Below, one piece after another: positions 45,738-57,186 of a stretch of 64,000 bases of DNA. This DNA comes from Symsagittifera roscoffensis (taxonomy: Eukaryota; Xenacoelomorpha; Acoela; Convolutidae), in the NCBI RefSeq assembly GCF_963678635.1, contig NC_087069.1, forward strand, positions 51,780,938-51,844,937. The letters run 5' to 3'. Position 1 is the first letter of the stretch. The number at the start of each line of letters is the position of its first letter. The notes beneath the pieces are model-generated. The model searched no databases. It worked only from the letters and a program-made list of their open reading frames with translations, and was not told where the DNA came from. The position numbers were made by a program, and so were the translations under genes.

Positions 45738-45906
45738 TGTAATCAGTGCAAGAGAACCATTGCCTCGAACACAGTACCAGTGACGTGTTCGGAGTGCAAT
45801 ACCAGCTGCCACAACGGTTGCATCGCCAGACTTGTGTTCAGCAGAGACCAAGTAGACTTCTTGGTCAATTACCAGAACTGGATGTGCAGCAGCTGTGCAG
45901 AGAGAA
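45738..45906 (+). other. PHD-type zinc finger segment of the LINE
   Basis: Cysteines and histidine follow the C4HC3 spacing: CNQC, then CSEC after 13 residues, then CHNGC, then CSSC. PHD-like fingers are known at the N-terminus of several LINE proteins (for example CR1-group ORF1 and some I-group elements). It is in the frame of the endonuclease that follows but out of frame with the 2A segment, because of shifts in this decayed copy. Confidence 0.75.
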
Positions 45907-48223
45907 GGAGTAGCAGACGAGAGCCCGAATCGGAGACGTTCGTGCCCCCTGTTGAGCCGTCGCAGAGGAAAGCAGCTCACAGCCGGCCCAAGATCAGGAT
46001 CTTGCAGTGGAATGCGGACGGGGTGAACACGAAGACGACGGAGCTTGCGGCCAATTTACAGGAACTGCACATCGATATTCTTCTTGTCCAAGAGTCCAAG
46101 CTGGCCAAGAAGAATCTGATCCCAAGAATCCCTGGCTACACATGCATCAGGAACGATAGAGCAGACGGCAGAAACGGAGGAGGTCTTTTGTCTTACATCA
46201 AAGAAGACCTGCAGTACGAGACGAGAGAGAGCTGGAACCAACAGAGAGGGAATGCAGAGTCCAGTTCCTTCCGCGTGAGAGTGAGCAAGCGGAAATGGAC
46301 GATTTTCTCCAACGTCTATGTCTCCCCAACAGAGACACGGGAGACGTGGAAGTTCTGGTCCTTAGCCAGCTGCCGATTGGGAACAACTGTTTTTTAACCG
46401 GAGACTTCAACGAGCATTCAGTGCTCTGGGACACTGTACAGCCGAGTGACAGCCGTGGAGAAAGAATTGAAGAGTGGATAGCGGACAACGATCACATCTG
46501 CAGCAACGATGGGACGAGCACGTGCACCAACAGAGCCACAGGAGTTGGGAGCACCCCGGACCTTTTTGTGGCGCCTTCCTCGGTGGCCAGCAGAGTGTAC
46601 TGGAACGCGGTAGTAGACATGGGATCGGACCATCTGCCGATCACGATAGAGTTGGAGTGTGAGGTCAACGCCACGAAACCGGGAGCAGCGCGTCCACGGT
46701 GGAATAGCAAGGGAGTTGACTGGGCAGTTTTCAGCAGCGAGGTGGAGCGACGTGCGGAGGAGTTTTCGACCTCGGATAAGCTGTGCGTGAGAGTGAAGAC
46801 GTTCAACGAGATCCTGAGAAGTGCGGCAAGAGTCGCTGTCGGGAGGACAAAGCCACGGAAGACGAACAACACACCAATGACTCCGAGAATCAAGACGCTG
46901 GCGAAGAAAAAGAATATGCTCAGAAGAAACTGGAGAACGAGAAGAGAGGAGTGGCTAGAGGCATGCAGAGAGACTAAAGAAATGTTCAAGAAGGAGAGAT
47001 AAGAGAAGTGGATCGAGTACCTTGACGAGATGGTGCAGGATCAGGACTACAGCAACATGTGGAAAGTTGTAGGTTCGCTGAATGGCAGACCAGATTCTAC
47101 CCCAGCCAATGAGGCGATGCTGCACAATGAGAAAACCATCACCTCTAATATGAAGAAAGCGGACTTCTCTATGAGCCACTACACTGGGATCAGTCGCCTC
47201 AGCTTCAGCAGGGAGGAGAGAGACAAGAATCGCCTGTTAAAGACGTGGCTGCGTGCACCTACTGTAGACGAAGAAGGCACCGCCGACTTTAGCATAGAAG
47301 AACTCAAGAGAGCGATCAAGTACATGAAGACGAAGGGAGCAGCGGGTCCGGACGACTTCCAACCAATTTTTCTTAAGGAGTTGGGCCAGGAGACGAGTAG
47401 TGAGCTCTTGACTCTGTTCAACATGTCCTTCAACACGGGGAAGTTTCCTCAGGAGTGGCAGAACGCAGTCATTATCCCTCTCTTGAAAGCCGGCAAGCCC
47501 AGTAGCAAAGTCGCCTCCTCCAGACCAGTCAGCCTGACCTCCTGCATCGTCAAGACTTTGGAACGCATCATTGCAGCTAGAATCAGCTACTTGGCAGAGA
47601 CGAACAACTGGTTTAGCGACAATCAAGCTGGGTTCCGCAGAGGTAGAAGCTGTGAAGATCAAGTGATCAGGATGTCGCAGTCCGTGAGCGACGGCTTTCA
47701 GAAGAAGACACCGGAAAGAACTGTCATGGCCCTGCTGGGCTTCTCGCGGGCGTATGACAGAGTGTGTAGGCAGGACCTGTTGCTTAGCATGTTGGAGAAG
47801 GGCGTCCCGCGGAAGTTCCTGCGCTGGATTGCTGGTTTCCTCCAAAACAGACAAGGCAGAGTTCTATTTGCCAACTCCCTTAACAGACACAGAACCATCA
47901 GACAAGGAGTGCCGCAGGGTTTTGTGCTGGCCCCCACTCGTTTTTCTGTTCTTTATCAACCCTCTCACCTCGGTCATCCCAGCAGAAGTCTTGTCGGCTC
48001 TTTTCGCAGATGACGTGTCGGTGTGCGGGACAAACCAGTCGAAGGAAGAGGCGGGTCGGAGAGTGCAGCGGACGGTGGACAACATAGTGAAGAGGGTTAG
48101 GGAAAAGAAAATGCTCCTCAACACTGAAAAAGGCAAGACGGATGTGACGTTCTTCGCAGCCGGTTCGGTGGACGCCAAATGGATTCCGAAGATCATCCTC
48201 TACGATAAGGAGATGGAGTTCTT

Positions 48224-49480
48224 CTGCAGCAACGACGGGATGAGCACGTGCACCAACAGAGCCAGAGGAGTTGGGAGCACCCCGGACCTTTTTGTGGCGC
48301 CTTCCTCGATGGCCAGCAGAGTGTCCTGGAACATGGGAGAAGACATGGGATCGGACCATCTGCCGATCACGATAGAGTTGGAGTGTGAGGTCAACGCCAC
48401 GAAACCGGGAGCAGCCCGTCCACGGTGGAAGAGCAAGGGAGTTGACTGGGCAGTTTTCAGCAGCGAGGAGAGAGACAAAAATCGCCTGATGAAGACGTGG
48501 CTGCGTGCGCCTACGGTAGACGAAGAAGGCACCGCCGATTTTAGCATAGAAGAACTCAAGAGAGCGATCAAGCACATGAAAACGAAGGGAGCAGCGGGTC
48601 CAGAGGACATCCAACCGACTTTTCTTAAGGCGTTGGGCCAGGAGGCGAGGAGTGAGCTCTTGACTCTGTTCACTATGTCCTTCAACACGGGGAAGTTTCC
48701 TCAGGAGTGGCAGAATGCAGTCATTATCCCTCTCTTGAAATCCGGCAAGCCCAGTAGCAAAGTCGCCTCCTTCAGACCAGTCAGCCTGACCTCCTGCATC
48801 ATCAAGACTTTGGAACGCATGATTGCAGCTAGAATCAGCTACTTGGCAGAGACGAACAACTGGTTTAGCGACAGTCGAGCTGGGTTCCGCAGAGGTAGAA
48901 GCTGTGAAGATCAAATGATCAGGTTCTTGCAGTCCGTGAGCGACGGCTTTCAGAAGAAGAAGCCGGAAAGAACTGTCATGGCCCTGCTCGACTTCTCGCA
49001 GGCGTATGACAGAGTGTGGAGGCAGGACTTGTTGCTTACCATGTTGGAGAAGGGCGTCCCGTGGAAGCTCCTGCGCTGGATTGCTGCTTTCCTCCAAAAT
49101 AGACAAGGCAGATTTCTTTCTATTTGCCAACTCCCTTAACAGACACAGAACCATCAGACAAGGAGTGCCGCAGGGGTCTGTGCTGGCCCCACTCCTTTTT
49201 CTGTTCTTTATCGACCCTCTCACCTCGGTCATCCCAGCAGAAGTCTTGTCGGCTCTTTTCGCAGATGACGTGTCGGTGTGGGGGACGGAGCAGTCCAAGG
49301 AAGAGGCGGGTCGGAGAGTGCAGCAGATGGTGGAAAACATAGTGAAGTGGGTTAAGGAGAAAAAAATGCTCCTCAACACTGAAAAAGGCAAGACGGAAGT
49401 GACGTTTTTGGGAGCCGGTTCGGTGGACGCCAATTGGATTCCGAAGATCACCTTTACGATAAGGAGATGGAGTTCAACGT
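48224..49480 (+). repeat. Second, shortened copy of the LINE endonuclease/RT segment
   Basis: The sequence from CTGCAGCAACGA at 48,224 repeats that at 46,498. It then skips from 46,742 to 47,217, as if deleted between two copies of TTCAGCAGSGAGG (46,730-46,742 and 47,204-47,216). It then follows 47,217 onward again. This copy keeps the RT catalytic aspartate in MALLDFSQAYDRVW, which reads LLGFSRAYDRV in the first copy, and ends with FADDVSVWG. So the two copies are not simple recent duplicates. Confidence 0.85.
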
Positions 49481-50039
49481 GAATCCGAAGTTCTTGGGCG
49501 TCACCATTGGGCAGGAAGTTGTCGTTCCAGCAGCACGTGGACGCTGTGGTGAAGACGGTGGAAGCGAGATGCAAGGCGATTGCGTTTCTAGGTGCGTCGG
49601 ACTTTGGCTGGAAGACGGAGCAGCTCAGAAAGGTCTTCTTAGCCACGCAGAAGAGTGTTATTGATTACGCCGGCCCTGTTTGGCAAGCATGGCTCTCCTC
49701 CACGCAGATGGACCGTCTCGACCGAGCCCAGAACAAGGCGCTGAGACGCGTGACGGGTCACGCGTACTCCACACCAATAGAAGCAGTCCGCCTTGAAGCG
49801 ACCCCCGAGAGCCAGAGGTGGTACAGGAGATCAAGATCAGAGGACGCACCCTAACCTCCTCTTACGAAGAAGAGCGAGAAGCCCTGCAGGAAGCAGCGAA
49901 ATGGATCGAGACGAATACGAGAGCAGGGGACAACAAGGTCATGATTTGCACAGACAGTCAATCTCTAGTTGAGGCCATTTCGAACAGCTCCAAAGACACC
50001 AAAAACATCAGGTCCTACCTTAACCGCGCTCGACTTCCT

Positions 50040-50240
50040 CGCTGACGTATATCATATTCAACAACAACAATAACAACAACAACAACAACAACAGCTGCTT
50101 AGACGACTTTGAGAACTTCAAGACGGCGCTATACGCAAACTCTCCAATTGATTTTCGGAAAAAAGCATTCCTCGCTGACGTATATCATATTCAACAACAA
50201 CAACAACAACAACAACAGCGACAACAACAGCTGCTTAGAC
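50040..50240 (+). repeat. LINE 3' tail, (CAA)n, with local tandem duplication
   Basis: GCTGACGTATATCATATTCA followed by (CAA)n occurs at 50,042 and again at 50,173. In between is AGCTGCTTAGACGAC and about 65 bp of flank, which also follows the second CAA run. So a unit of about 130 bp containing tail and flank is duplicated. The same tail and flank occur once at 56,174. Confidence 0.85.
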
Positions 50241-50289
50241 GACTTTGGGAACTTCAAGACGGCGCTATACGCAAAATCTCCAATTGAAT

Positions 50290-50905
50290 TTCGGAAAAAA
50301 TTTTTTCACTCACAGCGGAACAGAAAACCTATACAAAGTCATTCACGAATTGAGCTCATTACAGAAAATTTTTCAAAAAAAAGTATGCAATTTTAGTAGC
50401 TCCTAATCGGAAGATCTCCAAAAGGCTGCAAAACGGCAATTTGCAAGGACTGAATCAAAAATTTTATTTCTATCCAATTCTATCTAAACTATCACAAAAA
50501 CCCGTTTTTGATGGGTTGAAAAAAAAGTGTACATCAAAATCACGCAGACCGACTGTGTTTTTCTAATGTTTTTTTTAAATGAAAAAACATAGTTCGATTG
50601 ACATGTTTAATTTTTTCTTTTTTTGGTTTGATGTCTGTTAAATTGACATGTTTCAACTCTCATATGTCGTCTTATGCCATGTTTTTAATGTCTCATCCTC
50701 TTCATTACCTAGTACCGCGTATTTAAGGTTTTAAACAGAAAATCCATCCCATAAGACCCAAAAATAAAAAGCAGTCGCATAAATCGCAAACCTTTTCAAT
50801 TGGTCAAGAAATACTAAAATGACTCCCGGTAAAAGCTAGCCGCTTGGCGCATTACGCGCGCGGTCGGTTACCGGTGGTAACTGGACTGTCGCGCCGTTAT
50901 TATTA
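50290..50905. other. Sequence between LINE tail and gypsy LTR (unit 1)
   Basis: Shared with 56,320-56,932. It contains no gene. Weak similarity between its 3' part and the sequence before the last LTR (62,480-62,544) raises the possibility that the LTR is longer than the 241 bp annotated. Confidence 0.4.
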
Positions 50906-51146
50906 TGTGTTAGAATAGATCTCGTTTACATGCTAAAGGTCATTGTCCTAATTGATGTTGACTGGTGCGTGGCCAAACTATGTTCGAGAACACTTTGCTT
51001 AGAAGGCCTTACGATCTGATCTGAAGCAGTATGTTATAAGACTGAATTAACATTGATAGCACATGTTTTTTATTGACTTTAGCGAATTAGTATTTGATTA
51101 AATTAAGTAAGGTATCACATCACAGCCGTAGAATACGCTTACTTCA
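50906..51146 (+). repeat. Gypsy-2 5' LTR, unit 1
   Basis: TGTGTTAGAATAG to CGCTTACTTCA, 241 bp, differing from 56,933-57,173 at only one or two positions. Immediately followed by TGGCGCAGTCAGC, a primer site fitting tRNA-Ser. Confidence 0.8.
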
Positions 51147-54100
51147 TGGCGCAGTCAGCAAATGACCAGTGTACGCAAGGAATCCGCTTTTGGCACAAGC
51201 AGACGGCACAGCCACCTAAAGAAGGGATAGATGAACCAATTGTTTAAAATTGGCATTGTCTGCGAACACAGGCCTAACGTTAAATACGTTATTAGGGTCG
51301 AAATCGACAACAATCACCAAACAACAGCTCCAGTAGAAGAACCAGCCGTAGATGGCAAAACGGCTACAAATACTACAGATCATACCCTCTACATTCGAAT
51401 TGCAGTCCAAAACTAGGTGGGAGAACAATTGTGAAGATGCTAGAAAAGCAGGAGTTTTATGCGATAGTAATACATGGGATATGGAGATGAGAAAAACCGA
51501 GTCACTCGTTTTTTTTCTCTAGGAAGAAAGGGACAGAACCGTATCCAGAAATGTTATCTGAATTTGGATATCAGCAAAATTTCCATCTCAATGAGGACGT
51601 TTTGGTAGAAACTGCAGGTGTTTTTCCATAAACCGATAATCCGAAGGTTCGACAGATCCATACTTTTTTCACGTAAACAAGCAAAAGGGGAAATTGGTAT
51701 ATTTCTACTGTCACCTGAAGGGCAAGGCAGAACATTGTGAGTTCGGGACAGGAGAAAACGTAATGGTTGAGTTCGGAAAGGGCTCCAGATTACACAATAC
51801 GATTAGAGCAGAAACAGAAGAACACCAAGTCTATCCGAGATAAAGATTGATATGGAAACCCGTTGAGCGGAGGTGTGAACTTCGTGCAAGGTTATAGTAT
51901 GATTTGTCGAGGGAAGTCATGCAAAGCATGTGGAAAATCAAGTTCGGTGCAGCATCACCAGGCTTTCCCGGCCACTTGTCAAGTTTGCAGAAAACGGGGC
52001 ATGAAGAACCGTTTTGCTAGAATGAGTAGGAGTGGAGGCAAACAAGGCCAATCTAAAGCTAACTCAATATGTAGAGGAGTAAGAGAATCATCGTGATGCG
52101 GAAGTGGAACGAGACCTCCATTCCGTGGCAAGGTATATCAGGTTGATGAGGAAAAAAATAGCGTTCAGGTTGAGGGGAACTATGATGAAGGGTCAAGAAA
52201 CCTGATAGAGTTGGAAAAGCGATTAGAAGTTTTTGATTCGGACTCATCGGATAATTATGGCGTAAATGCAATTGATGATGTGACAAAAGAGCCAAAGTTA
52301 GCTGAGGAATCAAAGGATTATTCCCTCAAAAAATGCTTAAAGATATGGTTATTTAAAGTACTTCCAACAGACAAGAAAAAAAATACGGCCGCGATTAGGT
52401 AATAATTAACATAGGTTTCTAGTGGATAGGTGGATAGTTGAAGCACTGCAAGTTTGATGCCACGACTTGTGGCAGCAATAGTCAATGAAAACTCTGAGCG
52501 AGCGTTTCGACAAGGTTGAGACAGGGTACTACATATTTTCAACCAATTTCTGGACAGTGGTTGACGATATCAGGAGGCTAATTATGGGTCGCGAACTGTT
52601 CCAAGGTCTGGGCTTGAAAATGATTCAAGAATTATTATCCATACCAAAAGGTAAATAAGGTTCCATTGATACTATTGGGGAAGATTACAAGGCACTAAAA
52701 ATTTAATTTGCTAAGAAATTTCCGAGATTATTTACAAAAAATGGGGTAACAAAAGGATTTCAAACGTACAATTCAAAAGGGAGGTAAACCCTGTCTTCTT
52801 GCAAAATAAATTAGTGGTTGAAGTCAAAAGACCTGAAAAAACTGCGCACAAGGTTATAATGAAAAAACTCTCCGACCATCAGTTTGTTTCGGCTATTTTC
52901 CTAGCCGTGAAAATGGACAAATTATTCAAATTGGCAATTATTTCGAAACAATTAAACATGGTAATTCAAATCATAGATAAAGAAGATCATATTCACAAAG
53001 TGAAAAGCTGTATGAAACAGAAGGATGACAAAAAATTCATTGTTATTTAACAGAAATGCAAACATGAAGAAATCGAATGACTGGGTTTTAAAGCGTCAAA
53101 ATGGGGTATCAAACCTTGGAATCGAAATCTGAATCCCTTGCAAAAATATCGTCGCCTGAAACGATAAAACAGCTCAAGTCTTACATTGGATTGGTGCACC
53201 ATGTGACAAAATTCATACCAGGTTTAGCGGCATTGTTTTCGGCATTTAGAGATTTATTCAAAATTGGCAAAAAGAAAAGATTTGTTTGAAATTAAAAACA
53301 CAAAAAATAATTTCAATTGGTCCAGTAAAAAGTTTTGAGACAGCGAAAAACTCTCAATTTGTCAGAAATTTGGAAACCAGAATGAAATGTGATGCTTGTA
53401 ATGAAGACCTGGGTGTGGCCGTTGAACAAAAAAAACAGTAGGTTGGAAAAGTGTGGCTTTTGGGTCACGCTTCCTTTTTTCGGCCGAAATGGAGTATAGT
53501 AATAATGAGCTGGAATTAGTATGTATTGTATTGTCTATACAGCAATTTCGGTTTTATTTAAATGGTCAACAGTTCCTTGTGGTCCAAGAACATAAAACGT
53601 TACTCAGAATACTCAAACTTAACCCTTCAAACAAAACTTATAAAAGTAGAATTACGAGATGATTAGGACGTTTGATTCCAAGTACGTTTAATATAGAGCA
53701 CAATCAAGGAAAAATAGAGGTCAAGGTAAAAATCGAATATATTTCGCGTTTTCTGGCGAAAGAAGCAAAACTACCCTCGAAAACTGGTGAGGAAATTGTT
53801 GTTGCTCGATTTAACTCAGTTAGTATTTTTTTACTTAATTTCAAATTGTTCGATAAGCAATCGAGCGGGAATTCGGGGCATATTTGTGGTTTGAAAACAA
53901 GTATGGATTTAAGTTACGTCACTAATTACTCAACTGTGATTGGTCCCATGAGTGCAATGATTTCACAATTCAGAAAGCGCGCGAAAAATAGCATACCGTA
54001 TTGTGAACGTTCTAAACTTTATCAATTTAAAATTAAGAATGATATCTTCCAGCACTATCAGAGTAGCAATCATTTGCAAGATCAACTAGAGCCAGAAAAA

Positions 54101-54714
54101 AGCAAATTGAAAAGAGAAAATTTTGGAAGTTACCCATGAGGCAATGCAAGTTTTTTGACTATGCGAACTACATCACTGAAAATGAGAGAAGTTGGCCAGC
54201 GAAAAAGATACATTTGTAGAAGTCAGGAAAATTGTTTTAGGCGGAACAATTTTCAAGGAGAAAGAGGATATTTCCAGCGACGCGGGAGGAAGGTAAAGTT
54301 GAGTCATCTAAAAGAAATGAAAACCGGTAGATGATTCGAAAAAAGAAGCAGGACAAAACAGCCTTCGGGAAGGAAAGCAAGGCTCATAAACCACAGGAGA
54401 AAAAAGAAATAATCGCTGTTGCGCGAGAACAAAAAGCACATAAATCAGAAGAAAGAAATCTTAAGTCGATATGATATGGTTAACGAGGAGGAAAACAAAA
54501 GAGGGAGAAAAGCTGATACTATCAGATCCAATGGAAAAAAAAGATTGAGAAAACTTCTAACTGAAAAATAAATGCTGCGCTGACGAACCGAAACGGAAAG
54601 CTAAGAGAAAATCTGGACTGCATCATCAAAAAAAGAGGAGCTAATTAGACCAATATAAACGAGGGGTTGTGAAATGAGGGATAATCAAGGTTAATGTTAA
54701 AAATGCAATCCCAA
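50906..54714 (+). pseudogene. Decayed Ty3/gypsy element (gypsy-2), 5' part, unit 1
   Basis: LTR, primer site, then fragments of gag-pol in short frames: a paired-finger segment (CRGKSCKACGK to TCQVCRKRGMKN, 51,895-52,020), an RT thumb-like part (TIKQLKSYIGLVHH, 53,160-53,215), an RNase H part (AEMEYSNNELELV, 53,484-53,522) and the connection to integrase (to 54,130). Stops and shifts occur throughout; the RT catalytic region is not readable. It is cut at 54,714 by the duplication join, so integrase and 3' LTR are missing. Confidence 0.75.
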
Positions 54715-54719
54715 ACGCC

Positions 54720-56188
54720 AATCCGGAGTTCTTGAGCGTCACCATGGACAGGACGTTGTCGTTCCAGCAGCACGTGGACGCAGTGGTGAAGACGGTGGAA
54801 GCGAGATGCAAGGCGATTGCTGTTCTAGGTGCGTCGGACTTTGGCTGGAAGACGAAGCAGCTCAGCAAGGTCTTCTTAGCCACGCAGAAGAGTGTTATGG
54901 ATTACGCCGGCCCTCGTTGGCAACCATGGCTCTCCTCCACACAGGTGGACCGTCTCGACCGAGCCCAGAACAAGGCGCGTAGAAGCAGGTGCTCCACACC
55001 AATAGAAGCAGTCCGCCTTGAAGCTAATGTGCAGAGCTACCAGACTACTAGCAGGAGACTGACAGTGATCTCCTGGGAGAAGGCCAAGAGAGCTCCGAAG
55101 AACCATTCCAGAGAAGTTGCGAGTCGCCCCGGGCTTCCTCACCGTTTATGCCGCAGTAACTGGAGAGAGCAAGCCAAGAGGACCGCGGATCAGCTACCGG
55201 AGGAGTTGGAGAAGAGAAAAGTCTTGAGTGTGGAAGCAACCCCTTGGATAGAAGAGAGACAACGGTTGACCGCATTTCCCAAGCTGATGGGAGAAAACAG
55301 AAGCGACAACAGTGTAGAGAAGGCCGTCAACACCATCAACGACACCTGCCCTGAGTTTGTGATCTACACGGATGGCTCCGCAGCGGAAGGAACCAGAGAC
55401 GGTGGATCTGCAGTTGTAGTAACGACAGGCGACCCCCGCGATCCAGAGGTGGTACAGGAGATGAAGATCAGAGGACGCACCCTAACCTCCTCTTACGAAG
55501 TAGAGCGAGAAGCCCTGCAGGAAGCAGCGAAGTGGATCGAGACGAATACGAGAGCAGGGGACAAGGTCTTGATTTGCACAGACAGTCAATCTCTAGTTCA
55601 GGCCATTTCGAACAGCTCCAAGGACACCGAGAACATCAAGTCCTCCCTAAACCGCGCTGGAGCACACACGATCATCCAATGGGTACCCGGACACGTCTTC
55701 ATACCCGGCAACGAAATGGCAGATCAATTGGCAAACGAGGCGGCCAGTTCCAGAGAAGAAGAACCGAAACCGGTCTCACTGAGCTGCGCCAAATCCTGTA
55801 TCAAGAAGACCATGAAGGACGGAGACCCCTCTCACTAAAGGATAACGGCCGTGTACTCCAACTATTCCAGAGCGAGAGACAAGGAGGCTATCGAAACAAG
55901 GAAGGACGCGGTTCTGCTAGCAAGACTACGGTCAGGCCACTGCATGGCCTTCTCAGCTTACAAGAACCTGATGGACCCGTTGATAGACCCCCCATGTAGA
56001 CGATGCAACCAAGACAGAGACACTGTTGAGAACTGGCTAGACTACCCTGGCACCGCAGCTACTAGACAGGAGTTATTTGGAACCATCAACAACGACCTTG
56101 GCTTTCTTACCCGATACCCAAACGAAACGTTAACGTTGGCAGCGAGGACATTGCCAAAAATCATTCCTTGCTGACGTATATCATATTC

Positions 56189-56255
<67 letters not shown>
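54720..56255 (+). pseudogene. LINE 3' part, unit 2: RNase H and terminal zinc finger
   Basis: A 368-codon frame (54,732-55,838) gives the post-RT region and an RNase H domain with FVIYTDGSAAEG, the later acidic motif in MICTDSQSL-like form (LICTDSQSLVQA), and QWVPGHV. A further frame (55,851-56,174) continues with a cysteine/histidine motif beginning CRRCNQD, the C-terminal finger expected in these LINEs, then stops just before the (CAA)n tail at 56,189-56,252. This is the fuller copy of the region that is truncated at 49,800-50,040. Confidence 0.85.
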
Positions 56256-56932
56256 GCTGCTTAGACGACAACTGCCTTTAGTGGAACTTCAAGACGGCGC
56301 TATACGCAGACTCTCCAATTGAATTTCGGAAAAATATCATTCACTCACAGCGGAACAGAAAACCTATACAAATTCATTCACGAATTGAGCTCATTACAGA
56401 GAATTTTTCAAAAAATTATGGAATTTTAGTAGCTCCTAATCGAAAGATCTCCGAAAGGCTACAAAACCGCAATTTGCAAGTGAATCAAAAATTTTAATTC
56501 TAACCAATTCTATCTAAACTATCACAAAAACCCGTTTTTGATGGGTGGAAAAAAAGTGTACATCAAAATCACGCAGACTGACTGTGTTTTTCTAAATTTT
56601 TTTCAATGAAAAAACTTAGTTCGACTGACATGTTTAATTTTTTCTTTTTTTGGTTTGATGTCTGTTAAATTGACATGTTTCAACTCTCATATGTCGTCTT
56701 ATGCCATGTTTTTAATGTCTCATCCTCTTCATTACCTAGTACCGCGTATTTAAGGTTTTAAACTGAAAATCCATCCCATAAGACCCAAAAATAAAAAGCA
56801 GTCACATAAATCGCAAACCTTTTCAATTGGTCAAGAAATACTAAAATGACTCCCGGTAAAAGCTAGCCGCTTGGCGCATTACGCGCGCGGTCGGTTACCG
56901 GTGGTAACTGGACTGTCGTGCCGTTATTATTA

Positions 56933-57173
56933 TGTGTTAGAATAGATCTCGTTTACATGCTAAAGGTCATTGTCCTAATTGATGTTGACTGGTGCGTGGC
57001 CAAACTATGTTCGAGAACACTTTGCTTAGAAGGCCTTACGATCTGATCTGAAGCAGTATGTTATAAGACTGAATTAACATTGATAGCACATGTTTTTTAT
57101 TGACTTTAGGGAATTAGTATTTGATTAAATTAAGTAAGGTATCACATCACAGCCGTAGAATACGCTTACTTCA
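56933..57173 (+). repeat. Gypsy-2 5' LTR, unit 2
   Basis: 241 bp, TGTGTTAG...CTTACTTCA. It pairs with the diverged 3' LTR at 62,545. The left boundary is uncertain because weak similarity extends upstream. Confidence 0.8.
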
Positions 57174-57186
57174 TGGCGCAGTCAGC
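57174..57186 (+). promoter_or_regulatory. Gypsy-2 primer-binding site (tRNA-Ser-like)
   Basis: TGGCGCAGTCAGC directly follows the LTR. It is complementary to a 3' end GACTGCGCCA as in serine tRNAs. The same site is present at 51,147 in unit 1. Confidence 0.7.

Larger units (their letters stand above)
45050..50095 (+). pseudogene. LINE (ingi-like) with 2A, PHD, endonuclease, RT; broken and internally duplicated
   Basis: A GC-richer block carries the parts of one non-LTR retrotransposon spread over several frames. In order: a 2A-like motif (45,336-45,380), a PHD finger (about 45,738-45,906), an APE-type endonuclease (45,985-46,650: LLVQESK, GDFNEH, GSDHLPI), and RT (47,300-48,030: NQAGFRRGRS, RQGVPQG, FADD). 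Frameshifts and one in-frame stop (47,000) interrupt it. Endonuclease-to-RT sequence is then repeated from 48,224 in shortened form, followed by a truncated RNase H. Endonuclease, RT and C-terminal RNase H on one ORF fit I/ingi/R1-group LINEs; with N-terminal 2A the ingi group fits best. Not functional as it stands. Confidence 0.85.

Noticed and set aside
47898-49646. 582-codon minus-strand open frame
   Set aside because: It lies antisense to the LINE endonuclease/RT sequence, shows no domain of its own, and mirrors the plus-strand coding pattern and its duplication.
50950-51000. CGTGGCCAAACT in the gypsy-2 LTR resembles the GAGGCC-element terminus
   Set aside because: Only about 12 bp are shared, there is no TA flank or inverted partner, and the rest differs; probably coincidence.
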